Shown: in pieces, positions 1-10,649 of the stretch
Position numbering within the stretch: the stretch's first letter is position 1
Layout: each line of letters starts with the position of its first letter
Assembly (NCBI GenBank): GCA_963669155.1
Contig: OZ022577.1
Span: 11,589,395 to 11,653,394, forward strand
DNA from: Arbacia lixula
Lineage: Eukaryota; Echinodermata; Echinoidea; Arbacioida; Arbaciidae
Direction of reading: 5' to 3'
Length of the DNA stretch: 64,000 nt
Made by a program: the position numbers and the translations under genes
The notes under the pieces: model-generated
The model's database searches: none
What the model saw: the letters and a program-made list of their open reading frames with translations, nothing else
What the model was told of the DNA's origin: nothing

Positions 1-478
1 GTATTGAAGCTGTATACTAGATACATGTAGATAGTGAGCTCTAAGTATTGGAAAGTATATATGAGCATGGTGCATTCCCAAATGAAAGCATGTGAGGGAA
101 CACTGCATCTGCCTGTCTTTGCAACATAAAGATGTGCTGAGTGCCAGCTGATGGACAAATCAATTTGGCATTTTCATTTTCATTCATGTAAAACTTTCTG
201 TAACACCATGGGGTTGTATTATATTGGATAATTGACCCACTTATGGGCTAAAGAAAGGAAAGGAAAGTGAAAAAGTGGAGAGGTGAATTTTATACTTTAT
301 AACATCTATAAAAGACTATTTTTAGCTTCAGTTTTCACTGTTTCAAACTGAAAATGGGCCGAAATTGAGGTAGAAGAAGAGGGTGAGTGGTGATTGAGAG
401 TTGTGGCAAGCTTTTGTTCTCCACGCAAAATTAAAATCACGAGCATGAATGATTTATACAGGAGAGCTTTTGATACCC

Positions 479-616
479 TACACTACAGCTCAAAGGAATT
501 GGCATAGGGAAAGGGAAAGGGAAGGAGCCACAGTTTTAAACCGTGTATATTTTGTCCAGTTCAGCATCGAAACAGGATGCTTTTTAGGCGAAAGCGTCAT
601 GTTTCATGATGAAAAA
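479..616. repeat. Half copy of Tc1/mariner-like foldback MITE
   Basis: It starts with TACACTACAGCTCAAAGGAA, the same end as the complete copies at 9505-9732 and 28662-28876, and runs into the central hairpin, where it stops. The right arm is missing. Terminal sequence with TTGGCAT close to the end recalls Tc1/mariner terminal repeats; this link is an inference. Confidence 0.75.
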
Positions 617-2989
617 TTCAGTTCATGCAAAACATCCACCCTTTGCAAACTTCCTCAAAATGTAAGCTGTTGCAAGTCAGATGATCACTAACTATTACTC
701 TCTTTCAATCTCCCTTTGCTGGTCCTCTTTCTTTCTTCTTCTTTCATCTATCTTTCTTTTGTTCTTACTTTCCTGCTGATCATTAACTTCAAGTGTAGAG
801 CTTTACTATTAGTTTTATTGACCATTTAAGACGATGTATTTTTAATGGAAGAGTTTTAATGATCGTTGCAATAAACAAAATAATATAAATTATGACAATC
901 TGTTGAGTTCATATTTGTTCCATTCTTTCTTCTGTGCGAATGTGTCTTCATTCCAGGTTATAAACAACATTTCCCAGGTATTTGTCCTTATATGGGGCTA
1001 TAAATAACCAGGTTAAACAAGAAATCACGCACACACACACCACAGGAGGGTGGACACAACTCCAGTAAATCAGCCAGAGTCCCAGTAAATTACTAGTGCT
1101 CTCACATTTCTCAATCTGACTCCTCTGGGGATGTCTTCACACTTTATGTCAACTTTAAATGGGTTATTTAAACTAAGCTTCATTTGGGGCTGCCCTTTAA
1201 ATTCAAACACACTTCATCTTCAAATGCAATTACACACCTCATATTGAATGACTGTTTAAAAAAAGAAAGAAAAAGATATCATTAAAAATGAAGGTGATTG
1301 GGTATCATTGGGACAGAAAAAGGATCCTATCTCAAAAATTAATTCACTGCATTGTGGCAAAATGTAATATGAGACTTATTTGGGGGAATCAATCTCCTCT
1401 TCATGAAACAAGAATGCACTGTAAACATGAAGAGGGAGGATTGTGTATCATTAGAAAGATTTCATCATGATCAACCAGGAATCAACCATTATTTTCAAGC
1501 TGCAGTGGGCAAAATAAGATGACCTTACCGGCACACTTTTTTTTTCTTCATAAAAACACATTTCTCTTTGCTTGAACCTTGAAGTATTTTTTAGTTTGAA
1601 TGAAACATATGGAGAGAAGGTTTCTGTAAAGGAGGGGGGGGGGGGGGGTCTACAATACTTATCATATGAAGTATTTACCACAAGCAAATTGAAAGTTTCC
1701 ATGCATGAACACAGATTGAAACCCATTTATACACTTGGCCAGGACAATATCAAAAACCCCAAACTCCGACTCCCACAGACTACAAGCACCACTAGATCCA
1801 CACAGACTAATTACATTTTTTTAAGTGTGCCTTTCCAGTCTTCAGACTAGTACATAACATTTCAAACGGTATCCCATACTGCAGTGTGATCGCCCCATGA
1901 AGCATGTGTTTGGGCATTTTGCCATATTGCTGATAGTGAGAATAACTGGGGCTCCACTTCATTCCATTTCCAGCTACATGTATATGCACGAAAGCTTTCC
2001 TACAATAGAACACCTGCACAGACGCCCACTTCTGCCCCAGAAAGATTGCACTTAAAAGAGTAAAACACCTTTTTACGAGCATACATGTAGACAAATACAC
2101 AAAAAACATTAACATCAAAATTACAAATGAGTTATTATTGCAGTTTAACTATACACCATATAGCCCCAATGTACAAAAGACACTCTGGAATCATCTTTTG
2201 CTGAAAAAAGTTTTGATGCAGTTTACCATTCATATCACAACAAATCGTACTGGCTAAAAGCTCTGGATTTGTCGGAGCAAATGGAACGATGGTGCCTACA
2301 ATAACAAGCAATTGAGATCACATGGAAGTCCATGTGCTTACAACAGCCAATTATCACACTGACCTCACTAAGTTTATTCATTACATGCATACAGCAATTG
2401 TTTATAACATATACTTCTTTTCGGTCACAAACCCACTGGAATCTTATTTTCATTGACCTGCAAGACTCGCGGAATGAAATTGCCCTGGAGAAAATTCCCG
2501 CTCAAATGTTAATGTTCTCAACATTATAAGAATGAGAAAAATATTTTCTTTTTGCAATGTGAATAAACATGATATGCACAGCAGGAAAATGACAATTTTA
2601 TCATCATAATGGCTACAGGGAGGGTGCTAGATAACTTTTCTTTAGCACTGGCCCGTTCAGGCATGTAGAGTTTGAAAAACTGAAAAATCACTTGCCTGAA
2701 AAAAAAAACATTTATTAATGCTACATTTCTTAGTTAAGACATGATTTAACTCTCTAACATGGGCTGGTAAAAATTGCTGTCGGGTCAGTAACTTTTCAGA
2801 AATAGCCAGATTTATTGGTCCGACATGTCCAGTAAAAAATATTATTGTCAGGCTGGTAACTTTTTCAGAAATAACCAAATGTACTGGTCTGACATAACCA
2901 TAAAAAATATCTTTGTTGGGCCAGTGAAACTATGCTAACACGACACCTATTTCGACACTTGTGCACGCCCAAATTAGTGATATTTCAAA

Positions 2990-3417
2990 ACGGAGCAATT
3001 CAGAATTTTTTTTGCACAACTGAATCATTAGAAATTATGACCACCTTGCACCAACAAAATATTGAATATTGAGTGTTGAATTTCCTCCAAAATAACTTCA
3101 GCTAAAATCATGCTCTGAATACTCATTATTATATATTTCTAAACTAAGCCTGTACATATTTGCCATATCACAGTGGTAACGGGACAGACGAGTGTATTTC
3201 AAACTCGTCTGTCCCGTTACTAACGTGCTGTGGCAAATTTGTACAGGGCAAATGTTCTCAAGCGTACAAAACCTTGTAAAGTGCAAATCAATACATTTCT
3301 TTGATATTTTATTATTATTGGCTGGTTTATTTAAGAGAGACAAAAAAAAATGTAAGAGATTTATGCAAATGTTACAGTAAATGTAACAGAAATATACCCA
3401 TTACTGTGGACGGGCCC
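2990..3417 (-). repeat. Dispersed 430-bp MITE-like repeat, copy A
   Basis: Reverse-complement copy of 36136-36570. Both carry a central palindrome (ACGGGACAGACGAG ... CTCGTCTGTCCCGT, here 3179-3225) and share flanks on both sides for about 200 bp. The end at 3417 (GGGCCC next to CAGTAAT-like sequence) matches the terminal repeat of copy B; the other end is eroded. No coding potential. Confidence 0.8.
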
Positions 3418-3702
3418 ATATACATGTACACGTGTACACTGATATGATAAGCCATTGTGAAATAAATAAAAGTGTCCACAAATCAGAAAGCAGAAATGGT
3501 TAAAAGAACAGACTTCTGTTTTAACTATGACAACCTCCATCTGGAAGGATAAATTTGTCAGCATTTTTAAGAGCAATTGAATCTTTATGCTGTACGCTGT
3601 ACAGCTTCAATGGATCGTAAAAACACTGACAAATTGAACATTCTGACTTTGACTACATACCATAGGACATGAAACATGGTCAAATTAAATGCTGAAACTT
3701 AC

Positions 3703-3856
3703 TTGATTTATCCTTGTCAGACAACAGACCAACACAGGCAGGCAAGAATTTCTTGAGGGCATTTCCAATTGGTGGGTGTGAACCTGGCGCCATGTCAGGG
3801 GACTTGGTGTAAAGGTACTCCTCATGCAAAGCAGTCAGCAGTGGTCCAAGTACAAA
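3703..3856 (-). CDS. TARBP1: TARBP1 homologue, coding exon 5
   Basis: Acceptor AG at 3857-3858 and consensus donor GTAAGT at 3702. Phase 0 in, phase 1 out, residues about 452-502. The peptide FVLGPLLTALHEEYLYTKSP aligns with the vertebrate FIIGPLMDAL...LYSRSP block that follows the SFLQQ/PFSPEFSE-like end of exon 4. Confidence 0.85.
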
Positions 3857-4847
3857 CTATGAATGAAGTTATATGCAGCTTTATATAAATTTGCTAGGAG
3901 TGATTTATTTTTCAAATCATTTCAGTGATAGGGTCTATCACCATAAAGATTCCACTTGACTACTTTTGTTCCGAAGGCAAAAGTTAAAGACAACATTTTC
4001 ATTCTTTTACTCTATTCCAGGGCCATGTTGCATAAATATGTTTCCAATTATTGAAACTTACCATCAATGGTAACTACCAATGTCAACAGGTGCAAAAACA
4101 ATAGCTCTTTTACCATTGCCATGGTACATGTAGTTACTATTGATATTAAGTTACAATTGAAAACCCATAATATGCAACATGGCCTAGAACTTTCATTTCA
4201 ACATTAAAAGTTTTCAAAGAGATCAAAGGTAACATTTAAAATGTTTCAACAGATTATTATAAATAGAATTTGTCTATAATCTACACTTTACCTTGAGTAT
4301 CAAACCATTACCGAGCATATACATGCCTGCTAGTTAAACGCAACTATTGCGTGGGTCAAGATAATTCACATATATTGTACAATCATTCAGCTGCTACATG
4401 TAAATAACACAAGTGCCCCACAGTGGGGTTTGAACCTAAAACCTCACAACCACTAAACCACAGCACCTCCAGCCAAAGAAATCTCACCTGGAGTCCATTC
4501 TGCTGGAGGAAGGAGCTCTTGCTGAGCTCCAGGTGGAGACACTCTGCCACCCCTAGTCTGGTTATTGTCTTACTCTCATGGACAAAGCATCGCTGGAACA
4601 GAATGCAGAGCCAGCTGGAGTGCAAGGCAGGCAGGCCTAGTCAAGGTTGTATAGATGAGATATGAACAACAATAATTATCATGATGACTGTATTCACTCT
4701 AATCATAATAGTATTGATCCTACTACTCCTACTATGATTATTACTTCTAATACTACTGCCACTTCTATTGCTATTACAGTGCTTCTACTACGGCAATGAC
4801 TAAGTACTCCTACATAACATGTACTACTTCTTCTATTACTACTACAT

Positions 4848-4886
<39 letters not shown>

Positions 4887-7800
4887 CTTCTTTTACTCAT
4901 ACTACTACTTCTATCATTTTTATTAATGGTGGTAATTAGATGATTATAATCATTATCAGTAGTACACATATTATCATTAGTATAATAATTATAATGATGA
5001 CAATAACAATGCTCACGATTTTGTTATCACATACAAAACTTTGCCAGAATAGATCACACTGCCAGCTAGAGTGTGAAGGGACTACTCCCATTAAATGTCA
5101 CTGAGATTAGGACAATAAAAAACAACCATTTAATTTACAATAATATGAAGACAAAGACAAAGAACCATAACTATACTAATGTTAACATCAAATTAAAATT
5201 GGGGGTCAAGAAATCAATAGAACAAGCAGTATTACACATTCTCAAAATGTCACTAACTTTCAGAGGTGCAAAAATGTTAAAAAATAGGAAAAGATGAAAA
5301 CTGTAAACAAATGACTCAGCCAGTCAACAAACCTACCGGTGCCACCAGTGCAGTAAGTAGCCTTGGTTATGTGAGCAAGCCTTGGCAGTACTGGAGTTAC
5401 AACATGGATCTAACATTGAATAATTGATTTAGAAAAAAAAAAAGGTTGTATTAACCACATAATTTTAACTAAATTGGTATTAGTTGTATGCACAACACAA
5501 ATAAAGAATAAAGGGCATATTAACACCTCCAGAAAGCTACTCCTTCATGACAGATACTCACTGGATCATGAAATGAACCCATTAAGAGAAAATGTTATCA
5601 TAGGAATCGGCTTATATAGCACTCTCTGAGTACACTCAATACATTGTGGTATTCTAGAGCAACCTCAATGACAAATCAAAAAGTTGCAGTTATCAATTAT
5701 GAATCTACACTCATAAAGCAATAAATAATTCAATCAGATGTAGTCATAGATTAATCGATTAAGTTTCAATCAATCCATCACATACAGCTTTAAGCAAGGA
5801 TGTCCATCAGCCATTTAATTAATGCAGAATAATTGTCCTCTCCTTCTAGTCACACATGAATGATTTACAAAGATTTTCTCTTTGATCTCAATGTTCACTG
5901 CCGCCAGTTCTCTGGATGATTTTGCCTGGATTTGACATATAAACAAAATCGGATGCGCAGAAGAATTTGGGGAAATATCCTCACCCCATATGCTTGTGCA
6001 GTTATGAAATGTAATACCTATGATGCATCTTTAAAGATTCAATCAAGGAATATTGTTATAAAATGGCAAAAAGGCTCTAAACGTGATATCAAGTTGCAGT
6101 ATAAAAGTCTCAATTTAACAATGTTCTGCATCATATTCCACTATAAAATTGCATGAAACATTGAATTGAATTGAATTGAATTGAATTGAAAATTACAATT
6201 CAGATATTTCCCTTTCAGACAAGTAACATGAAAAAAGTCCAAGCTAGTATTTCTATTTTAAGTTAAGCAGCAAAAGCTGAAATGTATGCATTGTATAGGA
6301 ATATGTATGACCTATTATCAAACGTGGTGAACGTGACGCAATCCTGTATGCATCACATTTTGCTGAGAGTAGCTGCTAGTCATGAATATTAAGTGGCGGC
6401 ATCAAAACTTGTTCAAAGGGATATCCATGTACTTACACATCCTTGCTTTAAGATACCGATTGTGAACATCTAGGAAGGAAATACTTACCTGCACCTCATC
6501 CAATGTCTCATAAATCAGAAAGAATTCCAACCAAAGCCTGAGCAGCTTGTCCTTTTCAGATGGGTTCCACGAGAACAAAGGCTGCTGGGAAACTTCCTGT
6601 GACCCCTGACCCAACAGTCTGTCCAAGCCAGCAGCCATGTTCACTGCCCGCTTTGTGAGGTATCCTGATCGCTTACGGGTCAGCGGATTGGAATGGGTCA
6701 GACCCTGTTGGATGAGCTCCCAGAAAGTCTGTGACTCTAGAAGTCCCAGGTCATCACCATGGCGCCTGCCTGTTTCCAGATCAGCACCCATAGAATCTGA
6801 TCCGGTTGAATTGGGTAGAAAGGAATCACACAAGGCACAGAGAATGAGGTAGATGTTCTCGTTCACCTTTTCTGAGTAGTCTTTGGCTCTTGTTGACATT
6901 TCCATTAAGCGATTCCAGATCATTTCCAGCACACTGTGTCTAGGAGTTCCACTCGGAGCAGTACCGTTTCTAGGCACTATGAGCTGAGCCAGCTGCATGC
7001 AGACGGAAGGTTCTGCTACCCCTAAGATATCCACCACGGTGTTAGAGAGGTCAGCCCACCACGACATCACCTCTTGAGACAGGGGGCTTTCTTGGCTCGG
7101 CTCATACTTCTTGGAAGCAACGGTCAAGATGGCAACTGCAGATGCAATGCTCAAGTCGTGCCTTTTCAGAACCACTTCTTCATCTTCATACTCATGGCAT
7201 GCCTGATCCCTGCTCAGGACGTCCTCCCTGCGAGAAAAAAGAAAAAAACTGACATTCAGCATCTCTATGGCTGTGCATAAAATCAAAGTGAAAGTTGAAA
7301 AACAATATCAAAATGAGTCAAGGACTCAATTTTTACCCCTTTCCTTTTGTCTTCCTTGGTAAGGTCTTTTTTTTTTATAAAGGGGCTGTCACACCTAGCA
7401 GATGTGGGTTGCCAGAGCTATACTGGAGCATAAATTTGGTGATTTGGATAGAACGGCACTAATACGGCAGCAAAGAATGGAAGTGTATGGTCAGGACAAC
7501 ATCTATCTCAAGAATGGGGGGGATTTTGGCAACAGCAGGTGACAGTAGGATATTTTTTAACATCCAAAAAAAACATCTGCAGTTGTGTTGCCTAAGCATG
7601 AAAAAGAAATTAAATCAAGAGCAAAACTGGTTTGAATACTCTTTAAAAAGTGTGTAATAAAGATCAGAAAAATAGCTGCTTTTTACCTGTAGTGAAGCAG
7701 GCTATCCGTACACGCTTTCCTGACAGTTTCGGACACTGACGCATGAGCCAGTCCAAGGGAAGGTGACAGGAATGATGCAAGAAACTGGCATATCGTCTGA

Positions 7801-8078
7801 CAAGCTCTCTCCTCGTCGGCCTCCCTATCACCACGCTTTGTGTCCGATGACCACGCCGCAGTCACTGGGAAGCATAGACGCTCGACGATGTCCCAAACTT
7901 CTTCCGTGGTCAGGAGACGGGGGTTCTTCTCCAGGGCCTCGGCACAGAACGTGAGGAGGTCAGCGATGCCCTGCTGGTCATGGGATGATGCGGCATGGTG
8001 TAGCTGGGACACAGCCTTCCTGGTGATGGAGCCCCCATCGCCCACTTCTTCCAGTAACGACAGCAGTTTCGAGGACAT
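3703..8078 (-). CDS. TARBP1: TARBP1 homologue, N-terminal part (5 coding exons, gene continues left)
   Basis: Homologue of TARBP1/TRM3, a large HEAT-like protein ending in a SpoU-family RNA 2'-O-methyltransferase that acts on tRNA (Gm18). Exons: 7687-8078, 6489-7227, 5337-5409, 4488-4636, 3703-3856. Every junction has GT..AG and phases match (2, 0, 1, 0, then 1 at the open end), giving residues 1-502. Segments I recognise from the vertebrate protein: FWELIQQGL...LTRKR..YL..RAV (LTRKR about 313-317), EKDKLLRLW...YETLDE, IHVVTPVLPRL, WLCILFQRCF, and FVLGPLL...LY.KSP...P. The catalytic C-terminus is outside the window. The ATG at 8078 is the first in frame; an acceptor-like site just upstream (exon from 8108) suggests a noncoding 5' exon. 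No disabling change seen. Confidence 0.9.
4018..4186. repeat. Foldback MITE, GGGCC-GTTGCATA family
   Basis: Palindromic element inside TARBP1 intron 4, from GGGCCATGTTGCATA to TATGCAACATGGCCT. The inner arms carry TTACCATCAATGGTAAC and the inverted TTACCATTGCCATGGTA. Related copies are at 18905-19064, 56694-56849 and 57337-57493, with partial ones at 10221-10320 and 63265-63360. Confidence 0.75.
4400..4478 (-). repeat. tRNA-derived SINE head
   Basis: On the minus strand an A-box-like TGGTTTAGTGG (4450-4460) is followed by a B-box-like GGTTCAAACCC (4426-4436). The spacing is too short for an intact tRNA, so an anticodon arm has been lost or never existed. It begins only a few bases inside the intron after TARBP1 exon 4. 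Sea urchins have tRNA-derived SINEs (SURF family); membership is not tested. Confidence 0.55.
4488..4636 (-). CDS. TARBP1: TARBP1 homologue, coding exon 4
   Basis: Acceptor ctAG at 4637-4638 and donor CAG|GTGAGA at 4487. Enters in phase 1 (GC completes a Gly codon) and leaves in phase 0. The peptide LHSSWLCILFQRCFVHESK matches the W-x-CI-x-x-x-R-x-F block of vertebrate TARBP1. Confidence 0.85.
4690..4990. repeat. TAC/TTA trinucleotide-rich microsatellite region
   Basis: Uninterrupted TAC repeats lie near 4850-4884, surrounded by degenerate TAC, TAT and CTT triplets. The serine-rich open frame on the minus strand here is a by-product of the repeat. Confidence 0.85.
5337..5409 (-). CDS. TARBP1: TARBP1 homologue, coding exon 3
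   Basis: 73-nt exon. Acceptor ttAG at 5410-5411, donor ACCG|GTAGGT at 5336. Encodes IHVVTPVLPRLAHITKATYC and a few more residues; IHV.(K/T)PVLP(K/R)L is a recognisable TARBP1 segment directly after the exon 2 end. A second GT four bases on would break the phase with exon 4, so the first is chosen. Confidence 0.8.
5790..6155 (+). repeat. Dispersed ~360-bp repeat, copy 1
   Basis: Same-orientation copy of 29590-29945. The best conserved core reads GGATGCGCAGAAGAATTTGG then GGAAATATCCTCACCCCATA. No terminal inverted repeats were found, so the class is unknown. It lies in TARBP1 intron 2, and a TTGAA microsatellite follows directly. Confidence 0.8.
6161..6190. repeat. (TTGAA)n microsatellite
   Basis: About five perfect TTGAA units at the 3' end of the dispersed repeat copy at 5790-6155. 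A repeat of this type next to an element end may have grown from the tail of a mobile element. Confidence 0.9.
6489..7227 (-). CDS. TARBP1: TARBP1 homologue, coding exon 2
   Basis: Large exon of 739 nt. Acceptor CAG at 7228-7230 after a T-rich tract; donor CAG|GTAAGT at 6488. Phase 2 in, phase 0 out, residues 131-377. Contains the strongest family match, FWELIQQGL followed by LTRKRSGYLTKRAV, and near its end KDKLLRLW...LIYETLDEVQ. The acidic stretch after REDVLSRDQACHEYEDEE is not recognised. Confidence 0.88.
7687..8078 (-). CDS. TARBP1: TARBP1 homologue, coding exon 1
   Basis: Begins at ATG 8078 (MSSKLLSLLEEVGDGG) and ends at TACAG|GTAAAA (donor 7686). It leaves in phase 2, and AG|G restores Arg131 with exon 2. 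This N-terminal region diverges between phyla, so the exon is assigned by its exact phase fit and continuous reading rather than by strong similarity. The reading frame stays open upstream to an acceptor-like CAG at 8109-8111. Confidence 0.8.
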
Positions 8079-8108
8079 GATGCAGGACTTCGTTTTGAAG
8101 CATCCACC

Positions 8109-9504
8109 CTGTTGAATAGGAGGTCAGAGTATCAGTATTAAGATTGTATAATAGATCATGCCATGATGACACATATCATCGCATATAAACAATACATTTT
8201 AAATGATTTGCTTTCACTATGCCCAGATAATTTCGAGTTTTTTTGTTTGTTTATTTCGGGAATGAAAGAAATCTCACACCTTGTTTGTCGGGCCGTGCTG
8301 CATGCATACTGAGAGTCCCGTGCTTCACCCGGCCCGATTATCGCCGATTGTTACCAAACTTTCTTCTAAAAAAATAAACTTTCCTCTGAGAAACTGAACT
8401 CCTGATAATCTTACTGTTACATGCCAGCTGTGTAAATCTGAGAGATATATTGTCCACAACAGGGTCTGAATTATTCAAAGAGAAAAGTGAATCGAGTGCA
8501 CTGTATTCGCCACTCATGCATTGTGTGCACACAAGTGTCGGTGCAGACGAAAGACAGTGGTTGTTTGTCCTAGGTTGCGGCCTTGTGCAAAATTGCATAC
8601 ATTACGAAAAAGGTCTATTGCTGTAACGCATGGCTTCTGTCTCTACCGTGGACATCCACGTGAGCTCTAATCCTCTCAGCAACGAAGTAAGATGCATCTC
8701 CATGTTCCGTATGAAATATCTATTTGTTGTGATTTCTCATGCAAACTTGGATCAAAAAGTATCTAGGAACAAAAGGCCAAGCTACAAACCAAGGAGAATG
8801 GAGACCAGGGGTAAGGATGGGATGGTGTCACGTGTCAACTGTGTTTTTCCTTTTTGTGTTGTGCTGATACGAGGTGTAGGCTTCATATTCCCCCCAGCAG
8901 GATACTCAGCTAGTGTGAATTGAATGGGGCTTTTCTTTAGTCATTCATGAATTTTGGAATGCATAGCTTCCGTCTTTGCCGCGGATTGCCACGTGAGCCC
9001 ACAGCCATTCACAGATTCTATTAAGTCACAAGTCACTACCATTTTTATGTGTCTATTTTTCCTAATGCTATGATATGTAAGAGCAACGTTGTCCAGTCAA
9101 CAGAGAAAAATATGCGTAAATAAAAATGTAAATCGAGCGCACCAAAACATGTTTATCTGTGTCACATATCTGATGCCTAACAACAGTATGTGGACTTAAC
9201 CCTCCTTGTGCCACATGAAATGCTGCTCTATGGGATTTGTGTGCACTACTGATGAAAATTAACACATTTGGCAGGTAAAGAATTGATGCAGGTACATGTA
9301 GCAATACAGCAGAATGCCAACATTACAGACCAGCTAGATGTGAGATTTTTACTTTGCACACAGGTCTTCAGTCATAAAAGAAATGATCCATTTAGATACT
9401 GTTTTAAGTCACTAAGCGGGGAGGGCAGGGGGGGATGACATGAGTAGTGGTGGGATTTCACTCTTTGGTGAGATATTATGACCACCCAGTGAGCATGTGG
9501 GACA
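8109..9504. other. Upstream region of TARBP1, no gene seen
   Basis: No exon recognised. Three CACGTG sites lie at 8657-8662, 8829-8834 and 8990-8995. Two stretches (about 8628-8665 and 8959-8998) resemble each other (GCAT-GCTTC-GTCT...CCACGTGAGC), suggesting a short local duplication. It may contain the TARBP1 promoter; no TATA box stands out. Confidence 0.4.
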
Positions 9505-9732
9505 TACACTACAGCTCAAAAGAATTGGCATAGGGAAAGGGAAAAAAGAGAAGGAGCCGCAGTTTTAAACCACAGTATATTTTGTCCAGTTCAGCATGAA
9601 ACACAATGCTTTAGCCTAAAAGCATCGTGTTTCATGCTGAACTGGACAAAATAAATCGCGGTTCAAAACTGCGGCTCCTTCTCTTTCTTCCCTTTCCCTT
9701 TCCCTATGCCAATTCCTTTGAGCTGGAGTGTA
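9505..9732. repeat. Complete Tc1/mariner-like foldback MITE
   Basis: About 228 bp, nearly palindromic over its whole length. It starts TACACTACAGCTCAAAAGAA and ends with the inverse, CCTTTGAGCTGGAGTGTA. The middle pairs TTTTGTCCAGTTCAGCATGA with TCATGCTGAACTGGACAAAA. Element ends in TA agree with a TA target-site habit. No coding capacity; it would depend on a transposase in trans. Confidence 0.88.
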
Positions 9733-9747
9733 TTTGTACACTACACT

Positions 9748-9845
9748 GACTACAGCTCAAAAGTATTGGCATAGGGAAAGGGAAGGAGCTGCAGTTTTAA
9801 ACCATGGTTTATTTTGTCCAGTTCAGCATGAAACATGACTTTTCA
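9748..9845. repeat. Half copy of the same foldback MITE
   Basis: Begins ACTACAGCTCAAAAGTATTG only about 15 bp after the complete copy ends, and stops at the central hairpin (CAGCATGAAACATGA). It could be a separate insertion or the product of a local rearrangement. Confidence 0.8.
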
Positions 9846-10220
9846 TCAAAAATTAATTGGCAAAATTGTTTTTGCACCTATAAGAACTTCCCTCCCAATA
9901 ATAGAAGTGGAAACTGTTATTTGAGCAGAATTATATTGATTGCTAAATTGCAATTAGGTTTTGGGCGGGTTGTCCCATAGCAGTTCCTAGCTGAAGCCTC
10001 AAGACTGGAGACGCACAGCACACATCCCAGCTCTCCGCACTGTGGTGATACATTGAGGCGAGGGGCGCACTGCTAAGCGATCCAAGTGTGCGGTGCAATA
10101 TTACATGGTATATGAATGTAGACGATGGTCGCTATGAAATGAAGCATATCAAATGCAAACAGGGATGTTTTTTCACTTTTCCTGACAAGGTTCGTGATGG
10201 TTTGACTGTGAGATTTCATA

Positions 10221-10320
10221 CACCTTGGCCATTGCATAAGATAGCTCATTGGCTGCTGCCATGGTACTTACCATTGATGGTAAGTTACAATAATTGAAAA
10301 CTAACATATGTTGTGTATTA
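10221..10320. repeat. Partial GTTGCATA-family MITE
   Basis: Contains CATTGCATAA, GGCTGCTGCCATGGTACTTA and CCATTGATGGTAAGTTACAA, the inner arms of the family best seen at 57337-57493. The left end is eroded. Confidence 0.6.
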
Positions 10321-10464
10321 CCATATAGTATTTTTTCAATGAATTGCCTTTTTCTGTTCTTTTGATGAAGAAATAAATTTTTTTTTCATGAAGATGTATG
10401 TGTCTAATGATATATCAAGCACACAGGTGACATGGTATGAGAAAATTGACATTTTTGAGAAGAA

Positions 10465-10646
10465 AAATTGTTCACAACATATGGGAGAGCACTTCGCACG
10501 TGACATCACAAAAATAAAAAATTGAAATTCTAATAACTTTCTTTTCCTTTGACAGATTTTCGCCAGGATTTCACTAATTGGTTCTTTAAATTTTTCTGCT
10601 TTTATCAAAACCAACTTACTGTACCCTCAGGGTGAACTCTCCCTAA
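10465..10646 (+). repeat. Partial copy of the ~500-bp foldback repeat
   Basis: Matches the right half of the element at 42762-43259: GGGAGAGCACTTCGCACGTG, AATAACTTTCTT..CCTTTG, ATTTTCGCCA, and the terminal GGGTGAACTCTCCCTAAC. The left half is absent. Confidence 0.75.
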
Positions 10647-10649
10647 CTA

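Larger units (their letters stand above)
1..3702 (-). other. TARBP1 intron 5 (rest of intron, runs off left edge)
   Basis: Exon 5 of the TARBP1 homologue ends at 3703 in phase 1, and I find no further segment matching the family before the window edge, so this stretch is read as intron. It holds a half copy of a foldback MITE (479-616), a G run near 1634-1650, and a 430-bp dispersed repeat (about 2990-3417). The short open frames here have no recognisable product. Confidence 0.6.

Noticed and set aside
1807-2118. Possible further TARBP1 exon
   Set aside because: I compared the minus-strand reading with the segment expected after exon 5 and saw no similarity, and no splice sites in the right phase.
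6637-6852. Plus-strand open frames over TARBP1 exons (also 7763-8115)
   Set aside because: Antisense shadows of GC-richer coding exons.
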